Shown here one piece after another: positions 26,090 through 34,997 of a DNA stretch of 64,000 nt. The notes beneath the pieces were generated by a model, which saw only the letters and a program-made list of their open reading frames with translations, was not told the DNA's origin and made no database searches. Position numbers and translations under genes: made by a program. The stretch covers positions 62,001-126,000 of the forward strand of contig NZ_JAFIQY010000001.1 of NCBI RefSeq assembly GCF_022271435.1, in the 5' to 3' direction. Source of the DNA: Streptomyces monomycini. GTDB lineage: Bacteria; Actinomycetota; Actinomycetes; Streptomycetales; Streptomycetaceae. The number at the start of each line of letters is the position of its first letter. Position 1 is the first letter of the stretch.

Positions 26090-27325
26090 ATGGCGCTGCC
26101 CGGCATGTACCGTCCGCTGTTCGACGACGCGCAGGTCCGGCCGGGCCTGCTGCGCCGCCGGTCGCCTCTGCGCTGGGGCGCTCATCCGCCCGGCGTCATC
26201 CCGCTGACGGCAGCCGAGCCGGACTTTCCCGGCCCCCCGGTGGTCACGGACGCCGTCATGTCGGCCGTCGCCGACGGGTACTTCCCTTACGCGTCGCCCC
26301 CGGAGAGCGGTGAGCTCCGGGAAGTCTTCTCCGACGTGGCCGCGACCCGTTACGGAATCGGCAACCGCCCCGACCTCGTGGTGCCGACCCCGGGCACCGC
26401 TGCCGCGCTCTGGGGCGTGGTGCGACTGCTGTGCGAAAAGGGGGACGAGTGCATCGTGCTGGACCCGGTCGACCTGCTGTTCGGCCAAGCCGTCGAAGCC
26501 GCGGGGGCCCGGCCGGTCCACTGTCCGGTGGACAAGAGCACGGGGTGCCTGGACCCGGACCGGCTCGCCTCTCTGATCACTCCGCGCACCGCCTTGATCT
26601 GCCTGTGCAATCCGCACAACCCGCTGGGCACGGTCTTCCCCGCGGCAATTCTCCGGGCAGTGGCGGAGGCGGCGGGTGCCCATCGCATACCGATCCTGTC
26701 CGACGAGGTGTGGAACGAGATCGTGTATCCGCCCGCCGCACACGTCAGCACGGCGAGCCTGGACACGGAGAACGGCCCACGCGTCTACACGGTGACCGGC
26801 CTGTCCAAAACGTTCGCCTTACCGGGGCTGCGGATGGGATTCGTGATCGCCCCGACCCGGCGGGAAGCCGACGCGCTGCGGCTCACTTTCCAGCGTCTCG
26901 GCGCCACGTACAGCATGACCCCCTTCACCCAGGCCGGCGCCCTGGCCGCCCTGCGGCACGGCTGGCCCTGGAAAGATGCCTTCTTGGAGCATCTGCAGAA
27001 GGTACGGGACTACTGCGTGGACCGGTTGAACGCCATTCCGGGAATGACGTGCAGCCGCCCGGAAGGAACGTACGTCCTGTTCCCTGATGTGTCCGCCACC
27101 GGAATGAGCAGCCGGGCCATGGCCGAATTCCTCCTGTCGCGCGCCCGGGTGGCGGTGGTGCCCGGTACACCGGAGTGGTTCGGCCCGGCCGCCGAGGGCA
27201 ACGTCCGTATCAGCTACGCCACGTCCCTGGGGGTCATGGAAGAGGCCTTGGCCCGCATCGCGAGGGCCGTCGAAGAACACGTCACCGGTGGCCCGGCCCC
27301 TCTCCCGACCACCGGAACGCGGTAA
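26090..27325 (+). CDS. PLP-dependent aminotransferase / C-S lyase (MalY-PatB-like), TTA codon
   Basis: Fold-type I class I/II enzyme of 411 residues. Motifs: PYASPPESGELREVFSDV, CLCNPHNPLGTVF (PLP-ring contacts), LSDEVWNEI (Asp-Glu near the cofactor) and GLSKTFALPGLRMGF with the Schiff-base Lys. The pattern is nearest MalY/PatB cystathionine beta-lyases, though aminotransferase activity is equally possible. In context it may act on tryptophan, a prenylated tryptophan or its keto acid. A GTG at 26081, overlapping the prenyltransferase stop, is an alternative start. Leu244, just after the PLP lysine, is encoded by TTA (26819-26821), making translation bldA-dependent if it occurs only in differentiated cells. 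Confidence 0.85.
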   Translation: MALPGMYRPLFDDAQVRPGLLRRRSPLRWGAHPPGVIPLTAAEPDFPGPPVVTDAVMSAVADGYFPYASPPESGELREVFSDVAATRYGIGNRPDLVVPTPGTAAALWGVVRLLCEKGDECIVLDPVDLLFGQAVEAAGARPVHCPVDKSTGCLDPDRLASLITPRTALICLCNPHNPLGTVFPAAILRAVAEAAGAHRIPILSDEVWNEIVYPPAAHVSTASLDTENGPRVYTVTGLSKTFALPGLRMGFVIAPTRREADALRLTFQRLGATYSMTPFTQAGALAALRHGWPWKDAFLEHLQKVRDYCVDRLNAIPGMTCSRPEGTYVLFPDVSATGMSSRAMAEFLLSRARVAVVPGTPEWFGPAAEGNVRISYATSLGVMEEALARIARAVEEHVTGGPAPLPTTGTR

Positions 27326-27355
27326 CCGTGCGTCCCCTCCCCTACCCCGGGGGCA

Positions 27356-28837
27356 TCAGCCTCGCAGCCGTGCCTTCAACGCGTACCACCACGACGTACG
27401 CCTCCGCCGGGCGGGAACCGGCAGGGACACCACCGACGGCATCGGAACAGCGGGCTCGGCGGCGGGCGGTACACCGCCGACCGGGCCACTCCCGTGCTCG
27501 GGCTCGGTCTCCGCGAGGGCACGGCCCGGGCCGGCAGACGCGGCGGAACTCGGCGACCGGGGCGCGGTGAACGTCACCGGAAGGCTGGTCAGGTGCCGTG
27601 TCATCCAGCCCGACTTCCACCGCAGCTGCTCCTCGGGGATGCGCAGCCGTACGTCGGGGAGCCGCGCCAGCAGCGTGTCGATGCCGGTGTCGGCGATGGC
27701 ACGGCCGATGTTCTGCCCGGGGCACTCCTGGGGACCGCTGCTGAAGGCGAGATGCGAGCGGTTCCCGAGCAGCGGTACGGCAGGGTCCGGCCGGACGGCC
27801 GGGTCGTGGTTCCCGGCGGCCAGGCTGAGCAGCAGCATGTCCCCCGCCTCGATCTTCTGACCGCCGACCTCCGTGTCCACGGCGGCCCAGCGGCCCGGGA
27901 CGGTCATCAGCGGCGGTTCGCTCCACAGCACCTGTTCCACCACGTCGGGCAAGGTCATCTGCCCGCCGGCCAGCGACGCGTGGCAGCGGGGGTCGGTCAG
28001 CACCATCCGCAGGGTGCTCTTGAGGAGGTTGACCGTGGTCTCGTTGGCGGCGATGAGGATGACCCGCAGGTGGTTCCACACCTCCTCGTCGGTCAGCCCC
28101 GAGGAGTGTTCGATCAGCCAGGACGTGATGTCGTGGCCGTGGCTCCCGCGCTTGCGCCGTACGAGATCGGTGAGGGTCTCCACGATGAACGCGTTGCTGG
28201 CCACCGAGGTCGCGGTGCCCGCCACCATGTCCCTGCTGGCCGCGACCAGCCGCGGCCCGTACTCGTCGGGCATGCCCAGCAGCTGCGTCAGGACGAGCAT
28301 GGGCAGGTGTTCGCAGAACTCCGCGGCCAGGTCCGCCTCCCCCCGCTCGGCGAAGCCGTCGATCAACTGGTGCGTGAACCGGGTGATGTGCCGCCGGATC
28401 CCGCGGCGGTTGAAGCGCTCCAGGCTGTCGGTGACCGCCAGGCGCAGCCTGCTGCGCTCCTCGCCGTCCAGGAACAGGCAGACCGGCTGCCAGGCGATCA
28501 TCGGGAGCAGCGGGGAGTCCGGTGGGACCCGCCCTTCCCTGAACCAGCGCCAGTTGCGGGAGTCGCGGCTGAACCGGGCGGGGGTACCGGCGACCTCCAA
28601 GATCTCGCGGTACCCGAGGACGAGCCAGGCCGGCAGGTCGCCGTCGAGCAGGACGGGCGCGACGGGCCCGTGCCGGGCGCGCAGCCGCTCGTACAGGCCC
28701 ATGGGGTCCTCGGCCGCCTCGGGGCCGAAGAGCCGCGCCAGTCCGTCCGTGGCGCCGAACCGGTCGTGGGCCGGGCACTGCGGCGGCGGGGTGGGTGCCC
28801 ACGCGGTGCGGGACTGTTCGTGGGGAGAGGAGGTCAC
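27356..28837 (-). CDS. CYP157-like cytochrome P450 of the conservon (cvnE/rarE position)
   Basis: P450 of 493 residues, fifth gene of the conservon. I-helix AANETT (263-268) and haem loop HLAFSSGPQECPGQ with Cys372 are present, but the K-helix ExxR is replaced by EQVLW (301-305). This matches the CYP157 family of Streptomyces, reported to carry EQSLW. Residues after about 430 form an extra Pro/Ala/Ser-rich tail ending in RRRRTSWWYALKARLRG, which could bind membrane or a partner. The GTG start overlaps the GTPase stop (GTGA), so it is co-translated with it. Convergent with the PLP-enzyme gene. Confidence 0.9.
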   Translation of the reverse strand: MTSSPHEQSRTAWAPTPPPQCPAHDRFGATDGLARLFGPEAAEDPMGLYERLRARHGPVAPVLLDGDLPAWLVLGYREILEVAGTPARFSRDSRNWRWFREGRVPPDSPLLPMIAWQPVCLFLDGEERSRLRLAVTDSLERFNRRGIRRHITRFTHQLIDGFAERGEADLAAEFCEHLPMLVLTQLLGMPDEYGPRLVAASRDMVAGTATSVASNAFIVETLTDLVRRKRGSHGHDITSWLIEHSSGLTDEEVWNHLRVILIAANETTVNLLKSTLRMVLTDPRCHASLAGGQMTLPDVVEQVLWSEPPLMTVPGRWAAVDTEVGGQKIEAGDMLLLSLAAGNHDPAVRPDPAVPLLGNRSHLAFSSGPQECPGQNIGRAIADTGIDTLLARLPDVRLRIPEEQLRWKSGWMTRHLTSLPVTFTAPRSPSSAASAGPGRALAETEPEHGSGPVGGVPPAAEPAVPMPSVVSLPVPARRRRTSWWYALKARLRG

Positions 28838-29457
28838 CGTCGCTCCGGGTTCGTCGTGGTGAGGGCGTGCAGATAGCGCATGAGGGTCAGCAGGCCGTCG
28901 CGGCTGGAGACGCGTTCGCGGGCATCACAGTCGATCACCGGCACCCCGTCGGGTATGTCCAGGGCCTGCCGGAGTTCGGACGCCGGGTACGTGGGGGCGT
29001 CCGGGAAGGCGTTGATGGCGACGATGAAGGGCACCCCCCGTTCCTCCAGCCGGCCCATCACGTCGAAGCTGTCCTCCAGCCGCCGGGTGTCGATGAGGAC
29101 CACGGCGCCCAGTGCCCCTTCGAAGAGCCCGTTCCACAGGAACCAGAACCGTTGCTGGCCCGGCGTGCCGAAGACGTAGAGCACCAGCTCGTCGCTGAGG
29201 GTGATCCGGCCGAAGTCCATCGCCACGGTGGTCTCGTTCTTGCGCTCGACACCGGCGATGTCGTCCACCCCGGCGCCGGCCTGCGTCATGATCTCCTCGG
29301 TGGTGAGCGGCCTGATCTCGCTGACCGATCCGACCAGGGTGGTCTTGCCGACCCCGAAGCCGCCGACGATCACCACTTTCACCGCGGTGGTGACCGAGGC
29401 CGGCAAGGTGTCCTCGCGCCGGGGGCCGACGACGGGTTCAGAGATTCTGTAGTCCAT
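28834..29457 (-). CDS. cvnD: Conservon GTPase (CvnD/RarD family)
   Basis: Small Ras/Arf-like GTPase of 207 residues. P-loop VGGFGVGKTT (about 31-40), switch II FGTPGQQRF, and NAFPD in the place of NKxD, which is usual for this family. In conservons it works with the kinase-like CvnA, roadblock CvnB and DUF742 CvnC as a eukaryote-like G-protein signalling complex. It overlaps the upstream DUF742 gene by 20 bp and the P450 gene by 4 bp. Confidence 0.95.
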   Translation of the reverse strand: MDYRISEPVVGPRREDTLPASVTTAVKVVIVGGFGVGKTTLVGSVSEIRPLTTEEIMTQAGAGVDDIAGVERKNETTVAMDFGRITLSDELVLYVFGTPGQQRFWFLWNGLFEGALGAVVLIDTRRLEDSFDVMGRLEERGVPFIVAINAFPDAPTYPASELRQALDIPDGVPVIDCDARERVSSRDGLLTLMRYLHALTTTNPERR

Positions 29458-29809
29458 GCATCACCGCCTCCAAAAGTTCGACGTCGGGCAGCGACTGGGT
29501 CAGCGCCGACGCCCGGGCTTCGACGTGTCCGCTCGCCAGGAGGTCCGTGAGCAGTACGGTGATCACGGAGACCGGCAGATGGAGGTAGGCGGAGAGTTCG
29601 GCGACGGACAGCGGGTAGCCGCATATACGGACGATGGCGGCGAGTTCGGGCTGCATGCCCGGGCCGGGTTCGTTGCGGCTCACGATCAGCGTGACCATGT
29701 CCAGGGAGGAGTGCCGCTCGGGCACCTGCCGGCCGGACGTGATGACGTAGAGCCGCTCGGGGCCGCCCTCTTCCCAGGCCCGGTGCTGGTCCTGCTCCGG
29801 ATCGCTCAT
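29438..29809 (-). CDS. cvnC: Conservon DUF742 protein (CvnC/RarC)
   Basis: Protein of 123 residues with the DUF742 pattern RLYVITSGR, then CGYPLSVAELSAYLHLPVSV (winged-helix-like) and LLASGHVEAR. It is the third component of conservon complexes. It overlaps the roadblock gene upstream by 4 bp and the GTPase gene downstream by 20 bp. Confidence 0.94.
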   Translation of the reverse strand: MSDPEQDQHRAWEEGGPERLYVITSGRQVPERHSSLDMVTLIVSRNEPGPGMQPELAAIVRICGYPLSVAELSAYLHLPVSVITVLLTDLLASGHVEARASALTQSLPDVELLEAVMHGLQNL

Positions 29810-30246
29810 GGGGCCTGCCGGTCCGCCCGCGGCGGGCTGCTGAGGTGCTGACCGATCCGGGCGACCAGATCACGCATCCGCTGCCCTATCAGGCCGGCGT
29901 CCACGTCGTCGTCGGCGAGCACCGCCAGATAGGCTCCCGCGCCGGCCGCCATCAGGTAGAAGAAGCCGCCGTCGACCTCGACGACGACGAGTTTCATCCG
30001 GCCGTCACCGCGCGGGAATTCCGAGGCGATGGCCGCCGACAGGCTCTGCAGTCCGGCACAGGCGGCGGCGAGGCGGTCGGCGGTGTCGGTCTCCGTACCG
30101 AACTGCGCCATGCACAAGCCGTCCGAGGACAGCACCACGACATTACGGGTCTGCGGGACGCTGGACGCCAACTCCTCCAGCATCCAGTCCATGTTGAGCC
30201 GCTGCTTTGTCGCCACTTGCTCACTCATCCTTGTCTGCTGGCTCAT
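29806..30246 (-). CDS. cvnB: Conservon roadblock/LC7-domain protein (CvnB/RarB)
   Basis: Protein of 146 residues with the roadblock/LC7 fold: NMDWMLEELASSVPQTRNVV at the start, LSSDGLCMAQ, and GGFFYLMAAGAGAYLAVLAD. It likely binds the conservon GTPase and acts as a regulator of its nucleotide state. ATG at 30246 was used; ATG at 30228 is an alternative. It lies 12 bp after the kinase stop. Confidence 0.93.
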   Translation of the reverse strand: MSQQTRMSEQVATKQRLNMDWMLEELASSVPQTRNVVVLSSDGLCMAQFGTETDTADRLAAACAGLQSLSAAIASEFPRGDGRMKLVVVEVDGGFFYLMAAGAGAYLAVLADDDVDAGLIGQRMRDLVARIGQHLSSPPRADRQAP

Positions 30247-30258
30247 CTGCCGGCTCGG

Positions 30259-31767
30259 TCACTGCTCGGGCTCTTCATCGCTCGGACGCCGGGGGCGCCG
30301 CGCCGGGGCCTCCCCCGAGGACGTGCCGGAGTCCTCCTCCGGGCCACCGTCGAGGAATGCGGACATCCACAACCCGGCCGGCGCGGAGTGGCCGTCCGAC
30401 GCCGGAGGGCGGGGGGCGGTGGCGGACGGCGTCGTCTGCTGCGGCCGGACGGCCGGGATCACGGCGCGGGTGCGCCGCCTGCGCTGCGGGAGCCCGTTGG
30501 CGGTACGGGGACCGTCGGCGGGCACCGGCTCCTCGGCGACCGCTTCGGCCCGGTGCTTCGGGCCGCTGGGGCGGCGGGGCGGCGGCAGGACCGGCGCCTT
30601 GGCCAAAGCTCCGCCGGGCACCGGGGTCACGGTGATCAGTTCCGGCGGTACGACCAGCACCACCCGTACGCCACCGTACGCGGAGACGCGCAGGGAGACC
30701 TTGAAGTGGTTCGTGTGGGACAGCCGGCCGACCACGGCCAGACCGAGTCGCGGCGACTCCCCCAGGTCGTCCAGGTCCAGTCCGCCGGCGGCGTGCTGCG
30801 CCAGGGCCCGCTCGGCGCGGATGCGGGCCTCGTCGGTCAGACCGAGCCCGGCGTCCTCGATCTCGACGGCCACGCCGGACTGCACCTCGGCCGCGGTCAG
30901 ATGGACACGGGTCTGGGGCGGTGAATAGCGGGTGGCGTTGTCCAGCAGCTCGGCCACGGCATGGATCAGCGGCTCGGCCGCACGGCCGAGAACGCCGACG
31001 TCGGCCACCGAGTGCAGCTCGACGCGCTGGTAGTCGGTGATCCGGGACATGGCGCCGCGCAACACGTTGAACAGCGGGATGTCCTTCTGCCACTGGCGCC
31101 CCGGCCGGGCACCGCCGAGGACGGCGATGCTGTCCGCCAGCCGGCCGATCAGCGCGGTCCGGTGATCGAGGTGCAGCAGGTCGCCGAAGACCTGTGGGTC
31201 CTGGCCGTGCCGGTCCTCCATCTCGCGTAGCTCCAGGGCCTGTTGATGCACGATGGCCTGGACGCGCCGGGCGATGTTGACGAAGGCTCGCTGGGCGGCG
31301 TCACGCAGGTCCTCCTCGGCCTCCACGGCTTGCAGGACATAGCGCAGCACCGCGTGGTGTGCGGCTTCGAACCGGGGGCTCACCCGTGAGGGACGGCCGG
31401 TACTGCGCAGTACGTCCTCGACCGAGATGCCCTGCTGGAGCCGCGCCATGGCCTCCGGCAGGATCTCCTTGGCCATCCGTACCGTCTCGACCTCCTGCTC
31501 GGCCAACTGCCGTTGCAGGGCGGCCTCTCTCTCGGCGTACTGCTCGCGCAGCGCGTCCATCGCGCGGCCCCGGCGCGCGGCCTTGAAGTCCGCGGCGGCC
31601 ACGGCCGCGGTCGCGAGGACGCCGATCCAGACGGCGTGGGCACGGGCCGCCGAAGGCAGCAGAGGGACAGCCACGGCCACACATATGGCCAGGAGCACGG
31701 GTGGCAGCGGCCACCTTGCGGTGGAGGCCGGCCCCGGCCTTCCGGGTGACGCATCAGCACGAACCAT
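30259..31767 (-). CDS. cvnA: Conservon sensor histidine kinase-like protein (CvnA/RarA)
   Basis: Protein of 502 residues. Two N-terminal membrane helices (LPPVLLAICVAVAVPLL and HAVWIGVLATAAVAAA) with almost no extracytoplasmic loop, a coiled-coil (REQYAEREAALQRQLAEQEV), a helical dimerisation region, and an HATPase domain with VAELLDNATRYSPP and IEDAGLGLT. The C-terminal 130 residues are Pro/Arg-rich and disordered-looking. ATG at 31767 follows GAGG; longer frames upstream lack a site. It heads the cvnABCDE operon; in S. griseus and S. coelicolor such units (rar/cvn9) affect aerial development. Confidence 0.92.
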   Translation of the reverse strand: MVRADASPGRPGPASTARWPLPPVLLAICVAVAVPLLPSAARAHAVWIGVLATAAVAAADFKAARRGRAMDALREQYAEREAALQRQLAEQEVETVRMAKEILPEAMARLQQGISVEDVLRSTGRPSRVSPRFEAAHHAVLRYVLQAVEAEEDLRDAAQRAFVNIARRVQAIVHQQALELREMEDRHGQDPQVFGDLLHLDHRTALIGRLADSIAVLGGARPGRQWQKDIPLFNVLRGAMSRITDYQRVELHSVADVGVLGRAAEPLIHAVAELLDNATRYSPPQTRVHLTAAEVQSGVAVEIEDAGLGLTDEARIRAERALAQHAAGGLDLDDLGESPRLGLAVVGRLSHTNHFKVSLRVSAYGGVRVVLVVPPELITVTPVPGGALAKAPVLPPPRRPSGPKHRAEAVAEEPVPADGPRTANGLPQRRRRTRAVIPAVRPQQTTPSATAPRPPASDGHSAPAGLWMSAFLDGGPEEDSGTSSGEAPARRPRRPSDEEPEQ

Positions 31768-32217
31768 CGGCAGCCTCGGAGCATGAAGGGAAGGGACAGG
31801 ACGTCGTACACGGAAATGCACGTACGCAGGAAAGGCGGCGGAAGACGCGGTGGGCGACCGTTGCTTCGCACACACCGAACAATCACCGCAGTGCACGCCA
31901 GGCCGACGTGCCGCGCACGGTCAACCGGGTTCCAGAACCCCGGACGCCTCGCGCGGCGGCGACCTCACGACAGTTACCGGCGACGTGCCGCAACTGCTCA
32001 CAACTCGCTGCGCGGCTGTGAGCATAGCGGGGCGCGATTGGCTCGGAGGGGCATGTGCACACAACACCTGAATGCACTTACGTACGAATATCAGAAGAAT
32101 CGTTTGGCGCTAGCCGTTCAAAGGAATCGCGTGGAGGCGTGGCGATTGCGAGGTGAATGCCCGCATTTCCTTGTGCGGCCTCGATTTCCGATCAAGCGGG
32201 AGTGCCGTCGGTCGTGA
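31768..32217. other. 450-bp region upstream of the conservon
   Basis: No gene seen. Around 32060-32110 the sequence is relatively A/T-rich (CTTACGTACGAATATCAG), the likely conservon promoter zone. Open frames here have poor third-position bias. Confidence 0.4.
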
Positions 32218-32399
32218 CGATCTGCCATGCTCCGCGAGGGCGGCCGGCGGCGAGCCGATGACCGTCGTACCTGCTCACACCTGTTGCTCGGCGGCCGTGC
32301 CCAACGGCTGGGCCGGTGCCGCCCGTTCCGGAAACGATCGCCGCGGCCGGGCCGCCGCCCCGTCGCAGCCGTACCATCGCGACTCCCGAAGCGCGACGG

Positions 32400-32770
32400 C
32401 ACCGGCGTCTGAGCGAGTTGGAGCGGGAGTACGGCGCGCGTCTGGGGGTGTACGCGCTCGCCACCGGGACGGGGGCGAGCGTGACGCACCGGGCGGACGA
32501 GCGCTTCGCGTTCTGTTCCGCGTTCAAGGGGCCGGCGGCCGCGGCGGTTCTGCACCGTAACGGGTCGGCCTTCCGAAGGGCCGGCCCGTGGCCGACAAGA
32601 CCGGGGCCGGGGACTACGGCACACTCAACGACATCGCCATCGCGTGGCCTACGGAATCCGCGCCACCGGTCGTCGTCTCGATCATGTCCAGCAAGCCTGC
32701 CAAGGATGCCGCGTACGACCAGCAACTCCTCGCCAGGGCCGCGGAATACGCGGTGGCCACGCCCACGTGA
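32400..32770 (+). pseudogene. Class A beta-lactamase with internal deletion
   Basis: The first part (about 32400-32560) encodes [20 protein letters not shown] and [20 protein letters not shown], the N-terminal half with the active-site Ser-x-x-Lys (SAFK). The second part, in another frame (32588-32770), encodes [20 protein letters not shown] with the KTG triad and the final strands and helix, ending in TGA. The central 110-130 residues, with SDN and the omega-loop Glu, are missing. A near-palindrome (about 32560-32588) marks the junction. No convincing signal peptide or start precedes it. Not functional as a beta-lactamase. Confidence 0.8.
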
Positions 32771-33125
32771 CTATACGTGGAAGCGGGTGGTCTCGTGCAG
32801 TTCGGCGCGGCGGACGGTGATGTTGTTGATGGGTGCGGAGGTGTCCGCGTAACCGAAGGAGATGCCGAACAGAAGCTTGTTGTGAGTCGTGCCGTTGCTG
32901 TCGCCGGTGAGGCCCAGTGACTCGCGGACGGTATCGACGTAGAAGCTCAGCAGACCTAGGCCCCGTAGAAATTCAGGCGCTCGGCGTTGAATGCCGCGCG
33001 CTCTTCATGCTCGTCGCGACCGATGCCCAGTGCGCCGTACATCGTCGCGCCCGTCTCGCGGCGACGCCGCGCGTACGCACCGGTGTACAAATCGTCTTGG
33101 AAGGAGCCACGCCGGCCAGGGAGAA
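32771..33125 (-). pseudogene. Nitroreductase-family remnant
   Basis: Two pieces. The downstream one (32771-32955) encodes [19 protein letters not shown] and [13 protein letters not shown], ending at TAG, the usual C-terminus of NADPH/FMN nitroreductases. The upstream one (to 32956, where a TAG stops it) encodes RRRETGATMYGALGIGRDEH and AERLNFYGA, a central segment. Roughly 60 residues between them are lost. The 5' end is fused in frame to a TetR remnant. Confidence 0.6.
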
Positions 33126-33372
33126 GACGGACAGGCAACTGTGAGACAAGTTCCGTCAGCAGTTCCAGGTAATCGGCCTTCAGTTCGTCGACGGCGACGC
33201 GTACCGGGTGGGTGCGGTCGGGGAATTCGACGGACGCGTTCGCCGGCGGGCAGCCCCGGTATCCGGGCTCACTGTTCTGGTCGGCGATGGCGGCGATGAC
33301 GTGACGGAGCTGCGCCGCCGGGTCGTCCGGGCAGGCGGCGCGTGCCGTCTCCAGCCAGACGCGGGAGGGCAC
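33126..33372 (-). pseudogene. TetR-family C-terminal domain remnant
   Basis: Encodes LETARAACPDDPAAQLRHVI, then EPGYRGCPPANASVEFPDRT and ELKADYLELLTELV, a standard TetR ligand-binding domain (the GCPFxNA motif class). The helix-turn-helix is absent, and the 3' end continues in frame into nitroreductase sequence. Boundaries are approximate. Confidence 0.6.
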
Positions 33373-33465
33373 CGCTTTCGCCGTAGTACCGATCGGTACG
33401 CGAGGCGTCGAAAGTGCCGGGGAAGGAGGTGAGTTGCCGTGACAGGTGACAGCGGGGTGCGGCGG

Positions 33466-34734
33466 TCAGCCGGGGCCGGCGGTGAGTTGTGTGAGGTCCA
33501 CCGAGTCGGCGCCCGGGTCCGGTGCCGGGACGAGGAGGCAGACAGCGGCTACGGCCGCGAGCGCCCCGACCAGGCAGAGCGCACCCGTACGCCCCTTGGC
33601 CCAGCGGGCGTTGAACCGTACGGGATCCTCCACCAGCACCTTGGACAGCCACCCGGCGGCGAGGGACACCGCAAGGAGGACCGCCGTACGGGCCCAGCCG
33701 CCGAAACCGAGCACGTCCTCGGAGAGGAGCAGGTAGACCGGCCAGTGCCAGAGGTAGAGGCTGTAGGAGACGGCGCCCAGCGAACGGAGGGGCCCGCTTC
33801 CCAGGAGACGGCCGACCGGTCCGGCCGGGTGGTGCGCGAGCAGGGCGATCAGCAGGGCCGCGGCCAGGGCGTGGAGGAAGAGGCCACCGCGGAAGAGGAA
33901 GGGGTCGCCTGGACCACCGGTCAGGCACCAGTACGCGCCGAGGCCGCACATCAGGGCAGCACAGAGGCCATCGGCCAGGCGCCCGGGCGTCCTCGACAGC
34001 AGGCGGCGTACCGGATCGGTCGCCATCAAGGCGCCCAGCAGCAGCGAGAAGGCGCGGGTGTCGGTGCCCTCGTACACGCGCGTGGTGTCCGGGCCGTGCG
34101 CGAGGGCGATCATGGCAACGAGGGAGGAGACCGCACCGGCGGCGGCGATCACCGGCACGAGACGGCGTGTGACGCGCCTCCGGGCGAGGACCGCGACCAC
34201 CACCGGCCAGACTGCATAGAACTGCCACTCCACCCCGATGCTCCACAGGTGGCTGAAGACACGGGTGTCGCCGTCGTTCCAGTAGCCGACCTGGTCGCTG
34301 ATGAAGTGCCAGTTCGTCGCCTGGAGCGCGGCCCACGGGCCGTCCTCCAGGGCGAAGCCCAGCAGATACGCCGGCCCGGCCGCCCGGACCAGGAGCAGCA
34401 CCGCGACGATCAGCACGATCAGCGCGGGCAGCAGGCGGCGTGCCCGGCGTTCCCAGAAGGCCGCGAGGCGGACCGTACCGTTCCGGTCCGCGGCTTCCTT
34501 GAGCAACAGGCCGGTGATGAGGAAGCCGGACAGGACGAAGAAGAGGTCCACGCCGAGGAAGCCGCCGCCGAAGTGCCCGGCGTGGAAGATCAGCACCCCC
34601 AGGACGGCGACGCCGCGCAGACCGTCCAGGGGGGTGATGTGCCGCCCGGTCGCGCGCGGTCCGGGTCGGCCGTGGCGGCGGGAAGGCAGCGGGGAGGGCG
34701 GTGGGGAGGGCGGCGCGGCCGCAGACGTCGGCAT
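33466..34734 (-). CDS. Acyltransferase-3 family membrane protein (OafA-like)
   Basis: Protein of 422 residues with about ten membrane helices. Hallmarks are PLDGLRGVAVLGVLIFHAG (catalytic His), FLGVDLFFVLSGFLITGLLL, RRARRLLPAL and LWSIGVEWQFYAVWP. Such enzymes O-acetylate or O-acylate sugars or cell-wall glycans. Many OafA-type proteins carry a C-terminal SGNH domain; here a separate SGNH hydrolase gene lies upstream on the same strand. GAAGGA precedes the ATG. The first 25 residues are Pro/Ser-rich. Confidence 0.92.
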   Translation of the reverse strand: MPTSAAAPPSPPPSPLPSRRHGRPGPRATGRHITPLDGLRGVAVLGVLIFHAGHFGGGFLGVDLFFVLSGFLITGLLLKEAADRNGTVRLAAFWERRARRLLPALIVLIVAVLLLVRAAGPAYLLGFALEDGPWAALQATNWHFISDQVGYWNDGDTRVFSHLWSIGVEWQFYAVWPVVVAVLARRRVTRRLVPVIAAAGAVSSLVAMIALAHGPDTTRVYEGTDTRAFSLLLGALMATDPVRRLLSRTPGRLADGLCAALMCGLGAYWCLTGGPGDPFLFRGGLFLHALAAALLIALLAHHPAGPVGRLLGSGPLRSLGAVSYSLYLWHWPVYLLLSEDVLGFGGWARTAVLLAVSLAAGWLSKVLVEDPVRFNARWAKGRTGALCLVGALAAVAAVCLLVPAPDPGADSVDLTQLTAGPG

Positions 34735-34997
34735 GAACGGTCCTTCTGGGGGCGGCGAGAGGAAGCAACAGCAGGGGGCGGGAGATGTCGCCCGGGACAG
34801 GCGGCGGCGACCGGTGGTAGGGCTGTCGCTCGGGGCAGCGCACCGGCCGTCGCCGCAGTTTCAGCTGCTACACGGGCGGCGGTCTACGGCAGCCGGCAGA
34901 GGCGGCGGCGCGGACAGGGGCCACGGACAGACAAGGGGCACGGGCGACGGGCACGGGCAGGGGCCACAACGACAGCCGCACGCATGAGGCGTACGGC

